A DNA stretch of 64,000 bases from NCBI RefSeq assembly GCF_963082655.1, contig NC_081554.1:51090750-51154749 (forward strand). The letters run 5' to 3'. The DNA is from Stomoxys calcitrans (lineage: Eukaryota; Arthropoda; Insecta; Diptera; Muscidae). A program made the translations under genes and the position numbers. Below the pieces are notes generated by a model. It was not told the DNA's origin and ran no database searches. It saw only the letters and a list, made by a program, of their open reading frames with translations. Positions within the stretch are counted from its first letter, which is position 1. Each line of letters starts with the position of its first letter. Shown in pieces: positions 53,800 through 62,855 of this stretch.

Positions 53800-56012
53800 A
53801 TTCTGCTTTTCGTACTGCTTCCTCCCCAGTCCCGAAGCGGTCAATACTTTTACGTTGGGCTGAGCTCAATGGATTCTTTCAGCATTTTAAGTGGAAACTA
53901 TGTTTTCTAGATGACGATATTAATGCTACTGCTGAAATGATTGAGAAGATAATTTCAAATGGAATGAAGTCATTTATTCCAGTTAAGACTATAACGGCTA
54001 AATCAGACGACAAAAGTTGGTTTAACCAGACATGCAGAGATGGTGTCAGATCGAAAGAGGTTGTATTCAGGAACTTGCGCTTGTATAAAAATGCCAATAC
54101 TGAACTGCTGCGCAAACAGGCAAGACCTTCGTGTGTGCAATGTGCTTAGGCGCGAAAAATTTCTTTACGAACAGCGTCTACGTACTAAGGTTCTTGCTTT
54201 TGGTCGTTCGTGAAAAGAGTAAAGGGTAGTTCTTCATCTATTCCAACTCTTGTTAAGGACGATCAAATGTTCACTGTCCCGGTTGTTGGCTGATATATTT
54301 GCAGAGAACTTTTCCCTGCCGGATAGCAATCAACCGAAAATGTATCTGGCATCATGCCCCAAATATTTTGTCGAACTCGTGGAGTTAAAAGGGTTCTTGA
54401 AAATCTAGACGTAAATAAATCCCCAGGCCCGGATGGCATATCAACACTTGTCTTACGAAAGTGTTCTTCGACGCTCGCTCGTCCATTACGCAACCTTTTC
54501 AATCTTGCCTACCGTGCGGGAGTTTTCCCGGGGCGTTAGGAGGTTGCGAACGTTCAGCCAATACCCAAGAAGGGTGGGGCAAGCAACCCTGCGCATTATC
54601 GGCCAATTGCGATATGGTCCGCTCTCTGCAAGGTCATGGAGAGCATGGTTAATCATCATCTTGTGAGGTATTTAGAGTCTAATGGCCTTCTTAGCGACCA
54701 ACAGCATGGGTTTCGCAGAAATCGCTCTACGGGTGACCTCATGGCACTTCTGTCGGAACGTTGGAGTCGCTCAATCCACCAGTTTGATGAGAGTAAGGTT
54801 GTGGCTCTGGATATCTCCAAGGCATTTGGTAGGGTCTGGCAGGGTGCACTACTATCAAAGCTTTTGGCATTTGGTGTCGGTAATGGCTTCGTTCGATTTA
54901 TATCGAGCTTTCTCAGAGATCGCACTATTCGCGTCGTTAAAGATGGGTTCTCATCCAATGAGCACAAATTGACCGCAGGTGTACCCCAGGGCTCTGCTCT
55001 TTATGTTTCTCCTTCTCTTTTTCTAATTTTCATCAACGATCAGTTGGGTCAGAGAACGAATCCGATCTACTCATTTGCGGATGACAGTAATCTCTGTCAT
55101 TCGTACTCATTCGACCATAGGCCAAGTCTTCGAGAGATTGAGGACAAGAAGCGGGTTATGGACCATACACTCTGCCAGAATTTGCTGGCCATTTCTGAGT
55201 GGGGTCGAATGAATCGAGTAGATTTTAATGCACGGAAGACTCAGTGCTGCTTGTTGTCACACAAACGATTCGCTGACCCATTACGATCATCTTTGTCTAT
55301 CAACGGTGTAGATGTTGAGCAATCAGAAGCTCATGATGTTCTGGGCATGAAAATACAAAGTGATGTCCGTTGAGCTAAACATGTATTCGAAGTGTCTAAA
55401 GAAGCATTCAAGTGTTTAGGCTTCCTTAAACGGTGTAAGAATTACTTAACTCCGTCTGATCTTCTTAACATCTACACCACTTTCATAAGGTCGAAAATGG
55501 AGTACAACTCACATGTATGGGCTGGAGCTTCAAAATCATCCCTGGAGCTGCTGGACCGTGTACAGAGGAGAGCGATGGCGTTGATTGGGGACAGTGGGGT
55601 ATTCAACTCTATTGCCCTCCTTCATCATCGTCGCAATGTGGGTTGTTTGGCGCTGTTCGATCGGTACTTTCATGGTGTGTGTTCGTCTGATATTCGTCTC
55701 TTATTCCTGATGTAAGGATGTATGTGAGGGATACTAGACATTCCAGGAACTCACACCCGTTTGTAATTGATTAGCCAGCGGACCGCACAATGTATTATAG
55801 AGAGAATTCTTATTTCGCCCGAACCGTTCGTATGTGGAATCGACTTCCGGCTAATGGTTTTCCCACCCACTTTGACATCCAAAGATTTAACACAAATGTC
55901 ATTAAGCCCTACATCATTTTCCCCTTTTACAATTCCTAATTTCCTCTCGCCAACGCAACGCACTGCATTCGTAGGGGACATCCCCTGCGTGTTGGCTGAC
56001 ACAAAAAAAATG
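53800..56012 (+). pseudogene. CR1/Jockey-group non-LTR retrotransposon ORF2, RT and C-terminus
   Basis: Plus strand. Linker 'ELNGFFQHFKWK' and 'SDDKSWFNQTCRDGVRSKEVVFRNLRLYKN' (53860-54100) leads to RT 'NKSPGPDGIS' (54415-54445), 'VANVQPIPKKGGASNPAHYRPIA' (54543-54610) and 'VVALDISKAFGRVW' (motif A, 54797-54838). 'AGVPQGSAL' and 'YSFADDSNLCHS' (54975-55100) follow. The thumb/tail is 'SKMEYNSHVWAGASKSSLELLDRVQRRAMALIGD' (55490-55590), 'RRNVGCLALFDRYFHG' and 'RTVRMWNRLPANGFP' (55820-55865). From 54354 to 55715 one frame is broken only by TAG at 54537 and TGA at 55371, each at a Trp position. A frameshift follows near 55700. It lies within the lipase intron region. Confidence 0.8.
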
Positions 56013-56029
56013 TAACTTTCTATGCAATA

Positions 56030-56515
56030 AAGCTATGCTCTTGAAATCTTGCACAAATACTTCATAGCTCCCATATAAATCGATTTCCAGATTATACTTG
56101 CTGATGTTTTGAGGATGCCATATAAACCGATCTCTTATCTTGAATTCTTGAGCCTTCTTGAGCCTCTGAAAGTGTTCTGTTTTGATTTCTAACATCTATG
56201 CCAAGTATGGACTAAATCAGTTCATAAGCCTATATAGCTCCCATATAAAACTATCTCCCGATTATGCTTCTTGCGCCTCTAGAGGACATCATTCTTATCT
56301 GATTTAGTTGAAATTTTCAACTATGTCTTCTAATATGGTCTCCAACATCCATATTAAGTATGATCGTCGCTCATAACGTGACATATATCCAATAGCATGG
56401 ACATGTTTATCCATTATTCTTTGTTTGTCTATATAATGATACTGAGCAAAGAACTTGTCAAATGCGATGCATGGTGGAGGTTATATAATATTTGGCCTGA
56501 CCAAACTTGGTACTC
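56030..56515 (+). mobile_element. DINE-1-like subtype A, 3' end fragment
   Basis: Two units ('cttcatagctcccatataaa', 'gtatggactaaatcagttcataag') and the 3' inner end 'caaatgcgatgcatggtggagg' / 'ttatataatatttggcctgaccaaactt', a diverged terminal hairpin. Confidence 0.5.
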
Positions 56516-56690
56516 GAAATTAGGGAATGTTAATATCTGCAAGTTATTAGCCAATATACTTAATGAACCAGACTGCAGACTGCCACAATAAAAAAACTGC
56601 AATTTGCAATAATTTCAGCAATGCAAATGTTCTTATCTAAAAATTTTAAATCGTGACAGACAGACATTATGGATCTTCCTAATTTTGATA

Positions 56691-56834
56691 ATTTGTATTT
56701 AACATTCGTGACTGCGGGACTTAATGGTTCTGCCTCATTTGACACTTTCTGTGTTTTAAGGCTTAGTTGCCTATAACGATTCTATGGGAAGTTAATTCAA
56801 AGATTCACAGCTAAAATATCAGTATAACAGTAAA
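56691..56834 (+). promoter_or_regulatory. Upstream region of lipase first exon 1b
   Basis: It holds TGGTTCTGCCTCATTTGACA at 56725-56744, identical to the exon 1a upstream block and 110 bp before the ATG. No clear TATA box; an initiator-like ATCAGTA lies at about 56818-56824. A GATA-type TTATCT lies near 56633-56638, just upstream; GATA factors drive many insect midgut genes. Function is inferred. Confidence 0.45.
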
Positions 56835-56954
56835 ATGTTGAAAATAAACGTTATTGGGAGCATTTTTTCAATGTACGCCATAGCTCTACTTCAGGCAACC
56901 TATTTAGATAAAACATATCCGAAAAGTGTCACTCAGGATGCAGAATTGGATACG
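56835..56954 (+). CDS. Acid lipase first coding exon 1b (signal peptide)
   Basis: This exon encodes 40 residues: hydrophobic 'GSIFSMYAIALLQA' signal peptide, then 'YLDKTYPKSVTQDAELDT'. It ends ACG|GTAGGT at 56955, phase 0, compatible with exon 61442. Joined to the downstream exons it yields a 397-residue protein, the usual length of insect acid lipases (about 390-400). It is the nearer first exon (intron ~4.5 kb), so the most likely start of the gene. Reading through the donor reaches a stop at 57027, so splicing is required. Confidence 0.8.
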
Positions 56955-57039
56955 GTAGGTGCATGTTTCATATTTGCTTCAGATTTATTAAAAATCGAGG
57001 AATTAGTGAGGAACACAATTTCACATTGAGGCCATCCTT

Positions 57040-58598
57040 CGGATTTGTTGAGTTCTTGTATGACTTGCAGTATTCATGGTAAGGAATATCGTTATTGAAA
57101 ATTATACAACATCATATAAAATCGAAGAGTTTCAGAGAAGTCATTGTGTAATATTTCATTTCATTCGGATAAGAATTGCGCCTTGTAGAGGCTCAAGAAG
57201 CAAAATCAGGAGATAGGTTTATATGGGAGCTGTATCAAGCTATTGATCGATTCAGACCATATTAGACACGTATGTTGAAGGTCATGAGAGAAGCCGTTGT
57301 ACAAACAAATTCTGCCAAATCGGATGACAATTGCGCCCTCTAGAGGCTCAAAAAGTCAAGATCCCAGATCGGTTTATATGGCAGCTATATCAGGTTATGA
57401 ACCGATTTGCACCATACTTAGAACAGTTGTTGCAAGTCACGACAAAACACCACGTGTAAAATTTCAGTCAAATCGGACGAAAATTGCGCCCTCTAGAGGC
57501 TCAAGACGTCAAGACCCAAGATCGGTTTATATGGCAGCTAAATCAAAACATGAACCGATTTGAACCATACTCAGCGCAGTTGTTGGAAGTGTTACCAAAA
57601 CAACACGTGCAAGATTTAAACCAAATCGGATGAGAATTGCTCCCTCTAGAGGCTCAAGACGTCAAGACACAAGATCGGTTATATGGCAGCTAAATCAAAA
57701 CATGGACCGATTTGAATCACACTTAGCACAGTTGTTGGAAGTGCTATCAAAACACCACGTTCAAAATTTCAGTCAAATCGGACGAGAATTGCGCCCTCTA
57801 GAGGCTCAAGAAGTCAAGACGCAAGATCGGTTTATATGGCAGCTATACCAGATTATGAACCGATTTGAATCATACTTAGCGCAGTTATTGGAAATGCTAC
57901 CAAAACACCACGTTCAAAATTTCAATCAAATCGGACGAGAATTGTGGCCTCTAGAGTCTCAAGAAGTCAAGACCCAAGATCGTTTTATATGGCAGCTAAA
58001 TCAAAACATGGACTGATTTGAACCATACTTAGCGCAGTTGTTGGAAGTGCTACCAAAACACCACGTACAAAATTTCAATCAAATCGGACGTGAATTGTGC
58101 CCTCTAGATTCTCAAGAAGTCAAGACCCAAGATCGGTTTATATGGCAGCTAAATCAAAACATGGACTGATTTGAACCATACTTAGCGCAGTTGTTGGAAG
58201 TGCTACCAAAACACCACGTGCAAGATTTAAACCAAATCGGATGAGAATTGCGCCCTCTAGAGGCACAAGATTCAAGACGCAAGATCCGTTTATATGGCAG
58301 CTAAATAAAAACATGGACCGATTTGAATCATACTTAGCACAGTTGTTGGAAGTGTTACCAAAACAACACGTGCAAGATTTAAACCAAATCGGATGAGAAT
58401 TGCTCGCTCTAGAGGCTCAAGAAATCAAGACGGAAGATCGGTTTATATGGCTGCTAAATAAAAACATGGACCGATTTGAAAGTGCTACCAAAACACCACG
58501 TTCAAAATTTCAGTCAAATCGGACGAGAATTGCGCCCTCTAGAGTTGGAAGTGCTACCAAAACACCACGTGCAAGATTTAAACCAAACATCCAACAAC
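57040..58598 (-). mobile_element. DINE-1-like repeat, subtype A, 153 bp array (intronic)
   Basis: Inner 3' sequence ('tttgttgagttcttgtatg', 'aggaatatcgttattg') leads to about ten units with 'tcggtttatatggcagct' at 57369, 57522, 57675, 57827 and onward, spacing 152-153 bp. It lacks the TCCGTC core. It meets a reversed array at 58599, so the pair forms a large inverted repeat. Frames of 128 and 88 codons repeat every 51 residues and reflect the array. Confidence 0.6.
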
Positions 58599-58693
58599 TG
58601 CGCCAAGTATGGTTCAAATCGGTTCATAATCTGGTATAGCTGCCATATAAACCCATCTTGTGTCTTGACTTATTGAGCCTCTAGAGGGCGCAA
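58599..58693 (+). mobile_element. DINE-1-like array, plus orientation (part 1)
   Basis: 'catccaacaactgcgccaag' to 'cttgagcctctagagg' and 'gcgcaatactcg'. The next bases of this unit ('ttggtttaaatcttc') are found at 60296, after the Tigger-like segment. Confidence 0.6.
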
Positions 58694-59780
58694 TACTCGA
58701 CCCAAAAAAGCTAAAGCCAATAATTGCCGAAGGAGGATACACACCACAGCAAGTGTTCAATGTCGACGAGACTGGCCTATTCTGGAAGCGAATGTCGGGA
58801 AGAATCCTTGTGTCAAAAGAGGAAACATTTGCATCAGGACCAAAAGCATCGAAGGATGGGCTTACTCTTCTGATTGGAGGTAATGCTGCCGTAGACTCTA
58901 AGATAAAGCAATTGTTAATCAGAATCTCCAAGGGCTATGAAGAATATTTGCAAACAAAATCTGTCAGTTATTTGGAAGTCGAACAAAAAAGCGTGGATCA
59001 CTGCTAAGTTATTTGACGAGTGATTTGAGGAGTTTTTATGAAAATATTGTGCAAAAATATACTATCCCACAAAGCATTGTTACCAATCGAGAATGCACCA
59101 GGCCACTTCATCAGATTGGATGACATTAGCGATAATGTGAAAATTGTGTTTTTTTTGTTTTTTCTCCAAATACTACATCCCGTATCCAACCTATGGATCA
59201 GGGCCTTATCGCCGCATTTAGGAAATATTATTTACGACAAAGTTTTTGGAAATCTTATTGACACAATCGTGAACCAGGAGGCCAAACTGATCACAATATC
59301 GACATCATTAGACAGTATTGAAAAGATTATGACATCTTGCAAGCAGTAGCCACCTTTGAAAAAAAGCTGGGAAGAAGTTTCTGCATAAACAATGAAAAAT
59401 TTATGGAAAAACATATGGCCTGAATGCACAACTGACGGCGGCAATGACTTAAACTTGAACGAGATAAACGCAGAAATTGTATACTTGGTTCAAAATTTGA
59501 GATTTTCAGAAATCGATGAGTACGATATTGTTGTGGTTTTGAACCAAGAGGATGAACCATTAACAAAGTTATTTGCATTGCCAAATCTATCATTTCAAGA
59601 TGTAAATGATGAAATGGGTTCTAACGTCGAAACTTGTCAGGAGAATTCACAAATACCGCTAAAGAGATTAAACGAAACCTTTGACTGCATTGACAAGGCT
59701 ATCGAAATGTTTGCGAAGACAGTTTAGAGAGAACAAAAATGTCAATGAACACGAGTCTTAAATATTACAGAGAGATCTTG
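58694..59780 (+). pseudogene. Tigger/pogo-type DDE transposase fragment
   Basis: Plus strand 'VFNVDETGLFWKRMSGR' (58757-58805, first catalytic D in NVDETG), 'ASGPKASKDGLTLLIGGNAA' (58830-58890), 'LPIENAPGH' (59080-59106; the second catalytic Asp of the usual DNAPGH is Glu here) and, in another frame, 'IQPMDQGLIAAFRKYY' (59183-59230) with the third D. Further degenerate pieces extend to 59730. This is the Tigger branch of the Tc1/mariner superfamily (JRK/CENP-B-like). The N-terminal DNA-binding domains and TIRs are absent. At least three frameshifts and a catalytic change make it inactive. Confidence 0.75.
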
Positions 59781-59782
59781 CA

Positions 59783-60098
59783 TATGCAAATTTTGCCTAG
59801 GAACATTCCACCAAGGAACAGGGGCAAACTTCTCACATATCAATGAGTGCAGTCCGATTGAAGTTTAAGCTCAATCATAAGGAGCCACCTGTTTAAAGCC
59901 GAGTCCGAAAGGCGTGCTGCAGTGCGTCACCTCTTTGGAGGGAAATTTTACATGGCATAGTACCTCACAAATATTGCCAGCATTAGGAGGGGAAAACCAC
60001 CGCTGATAATTTTTGTTTTGGTGGTGGTCGCCAGGATTCGAACCCAGACATTCAGCGTCATAGGCGGACATGCTAACCTCTGCACTACGGTGGCCTCC
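59783..60098 (-). mobile_element. tRNA-derived SINE, complete copy
   Basis: Reverse orientation. The box B complement GGATTCGAACCC lies at 60033-60044, with head end 'tgcactacggtggcctcc' near 60080-60098. The body has 'tcacatatcaatgagtgcagtccgatt' and 'ctcacaaatattgccagcatt' as in the other copies. It lies within the Tigger-like segment in the lipase intron. Confidence 0.8.
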
Positions 60099-60295
60099 TC
60101 TCCACACAGATATCTTTACAAACAGAAAAGTTGTCTTTGCCTCAGAAACGAAGCGAGTCATTTTCCTAACCAACGGCTGCATCGCGCCACCAACATTTAC
60201 ATCGCTTTTCATTAGACGAAGATATCGAAATGAATGTCTCTGAAATTAAATGTTTATCCAATAATTTTGATGAATAGCATCAACAAAAATCTTCT

Positions 60296-61285
60296 TGGTT
60301 TAAATCTTCAACGTGGTGTTTAGGTATCACTTCCAACAACTGCGCTAAGTATGGTTCAAATCAGTCCATGTTTTGATTTCGCTGCCATATAAACCGATCG
60401 TGGGTCTTGACGTCTTGAGCCTCTAGAGGACGCAATTCTCGTCCGATTTGACTGAAATTTTGCGCTAGGTGTTTTGTCTTGACTTCCAAAAACTGTTCTA
60501 AGTATGGCGCAAATCGGTTCATAATCTGGTATAGCTGCCATATAAACCGATCTTGTGTCTTGACTTCTTGAGCCTCTAGAGGGCGCAATACTCGTCCGAT
60601 TTGGTTTAAATCTTCAACGTGGTGTTTTGGTATCACTTCCAACAACTGCGCCAAATATGATTCAAATCGGTTCATAATCTGGTATAGCTGCCATATAAAC
60701 CGATCTTGGGTCTTGACTTCTTGAGCCTCTAGAGGGCGCAATTCTCGTCCGATTTGGTTTAAATCTTCAACGTGGTGTTTTGTTATCACTTCCAACAACT
60801 GCGCTAAGTATGGTTCAAATCGGTCCATGTTTTGATTTAGCTGCCATATAAACCGATTGTGGGTCTTGACGTCTTTAGCCTCTAGAGGGCGCAATTCTCA
60901 TCCGATTTGGCAGAAATTTTGTACAACGGCTTATCTCATAAGTTTCAACATACGTGTCTAATATGGTCTAAATCGATCAATAGCTTGATACAGCTCCCCT
61001 ATAAACCTATCTCCCAATTTTGCTTCTTGAGCCCCTACAAGGCGCGATTCTTTGTCCGAATGGACTAAAATATTACACAATAACTTCTACAATGTTTAGC
61101 ATTCAATTCATTTATGGTCCGAATAGGTCTATAACTTGATATAGCTCCAATTGCATAACAGTTCTTATTCAATGTTCTTTGTTTGCCTAAAAAGAGATAT
61201 CGCGCATAGAACTCCACAAATGCGATCCATGATGGAGGGTATATAAGATTCGGCACGGCCGAACTTAGCACTTTCTTACTTTCTA
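60296..61285 (+). mobile_element. DINE-1-like repeat, plus orientation (part 2) with 3' end
   Basis: Five or so units ('tgccatataaaccgatcttggg', 'gcctctagagggcgcaattctcg'), then inner 3' sequence and the terminal 'gatggagggtatataagatt' + 'cggcacggccgaacttag' + 'cactttcttactt'. It ends about 150 bp before lipase exon 2. The 177-codon minus-strand frame in it repeats every 51 residues and is not a gene. Confidence 0.6.
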
Positions 61286-61441
61286 AATACTAAGCTTGCT
61301 CGAATAAGGTAAGACTTAAGATTCGATTTACGTTGCCATTTTGCGAGACCAATGTCGACGTAAATCGAGGGATTACTGTATACCGCAATAGGCTCTTAAA
61401 TGACCACGATTGATGTTGTCCGTTTTTACTCACACCCTTAG

Positions 61442-62636
61442 GCTCAACTAATAGCAAAATACAAATACCCCATAGAAACACACTATGTCACCACCGAGGA
61501 CAAATACATTTTGTGTTTACATCGAATTTCCAATCGCGGTAAACCTCCAGTTTTCTTGATGCATGGCCTGTTGGACTCCTCGGCTGCTTGGGTGATAATG
61601 GGTCCCACAAAGAGTCTTGGTAAGTTTAAATGCTTGACTAGTACAACTAAGGTAAGCCAAGATTTTGAACTGTTTCTAGCCTATTATCTATACGACAACG
61701 ATTATGATGTGTGGATGGGCAATGCTCGTGGCAATCGTTATTCTCGCAATCACACCGATCTAAATCCCGATAAGGATGAACTATTTTGGACCTTCAGTTG
61801 GCATGAAATCGGAGTTAATGATCTACCCGCCATGCTTGATTATGTCTTGAAACAGACAGGCTATAAAAAGATCGGATATTTCGGACACTCCCAAGGAACT
61901 ACAGCGTTTTGGGTAATGTGTGCCATGCATCCCAAGTACAATGAGATTATAACCATGATGTATGCCATAGCACCAGTAGCGTTTATGAAGCATTTAAAGG
62001 CTCCCTTGTTGCCTTTGGCACAGACGGCTTTAGAGGCGGCTCAAAATCGCATAAGTGAATTTATGCCACATACCAAATGGTTTTGGAAATCATGTTTCCT
62101 TTCAAAGCTAACAGAGGTGGCTTGTGTTGAAGCTCTGTTCCAAATAATGGGTAGAGATGTGCCACAAACCAACATGGTAGGACAAGGATTTCCCAATCTT
62201 TAAACTTTTATTTATTTGAGATTTTATGCTTTTCTAGACCATGCTTCCCGCAATCTTGGGTCATTTTCCTGCCGGCTGCAATCTTAAGCAGATAACTCAC
62301 TATTTGCAATTAGTTGAAAATGATCGATTTTGTCTTTTCGACTATGGTCTGGAGGAGAACATGAAACTATATAAACAATCCTCGCCTCCAGATTATCCCC
62401 TGGAAAAGATTACAGCACCAGTAGGTCTTTACTATACCCTAAACGATTATCTAACGAATGACGTTGATGTAGAACGTTTGGCACAACTCCTACCCAATGT
62501 GGTTAAGAAAAAACTATTCCCCAGTAAGACATGGAACCACATGGCCTTAATTTGGGGTATTGTTGCTCGGGAAGCTGCCTATAAGGATATGTTGGAAACG
62601 ATGAAGAAATATCCCTATACCACTGACACAGTTTGA
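61442..62636 (+). CDS. Acid lipase (Lip3/lysosomal acid lipase family), exons 2-4
   Basis: Probable secreted or lysosomal triglyceride/sterol-ester hydrolase. Exons are 61442-61619, 61680-62176 and 62238-62636 (stop TGA). Introns are 61620-61679 (GTAAGT...CTAG) and 62177-62237 (GTAGGA...CTAG). The exon 2 acceptor is 'ctcacacccttag' at 61441. The 357 encoded residues begin 'AQLIAKYKYPIETHYVTTEDKYILCLHRI' (ab-hydrolase lipase N-domain). They include 'HGLLDSS' (oxyanion region), 'GNARGNRYSR', 'GHSQG' (nucleophile Ser codon 61889-61891), Asp in 'LNDYL' (62445-62447) and His in 'WNHMALIWG' (62538-62540). All three catalytic residues are present and no frame damage is seen. The usual NHLDF next to His is NHMAL. 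The signal peptide must come from exon 1b or 1a upstream. Confidence 0.93.
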
Positions 62637-62667
62637 TTTATATTTGAAAGATTTGAAAATCAAAAAG
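62637..62667 (+). other. Lipase 3' UTR, short host-derived part
   Basis: Only about 30 bp separate the stop codon from Helitron-like DNA. No AATAAA lies here; the first signal-like hexamer, TATAAA near 62675, is already in the transposon. Confidence 0.4.
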
Positions 62668-62855
62668 AATCTTAGATATAAAAATCAATTTGTGTTTGTT
62701 TGTTGGTTTGTATGTCTGTGCCGTATAGACTCAAAAACGGCTGAACCGATTTTCTTGAAATTTTCGCAGATGGTGCAAAATGATCCCGTGATATCCCCCT
62801 ACCCTTTTTTTCAGAAACTCCAGATCTCAGCTCTCTTATAGTAACCTAAAAACAA
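62668..62855 (+). mobile_element. Helitron-like 5' end fragment
   Basis: 'gatataaaaatcaatttgtg', 'gtttgtttgttggtttgtatg', 'gccgtatagactcaaaaacg' and 'gctgaaccgattttcttgaaa' give the family's 5' region. It is truncated after 'agatctcagctctcttatag'. It lies directly after the lipase stop codon. Confidence 0.5.

Noticed and set aside
57630..58016. 128-codon plus-strand frame with repeated 'DRFIWQL' peptide; likewise 60361-60894 (minus, 177 codons) and 4314-4727
   Set aside because: These repeat every 51 residues because the underlying noncoding array unit is 153 bp, a multiple of three. The same unit shows no conserved frame in other copies.
61511..62203. Lipase as a single uninterrupted frame
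   Set aside because: The frame reads through a 60 bp intron with consensus GTAAGT...CTAG ends and stops in the second intron. The family alignment (SLAYYLYD) requires splicing, and the true coding start lies upstream.
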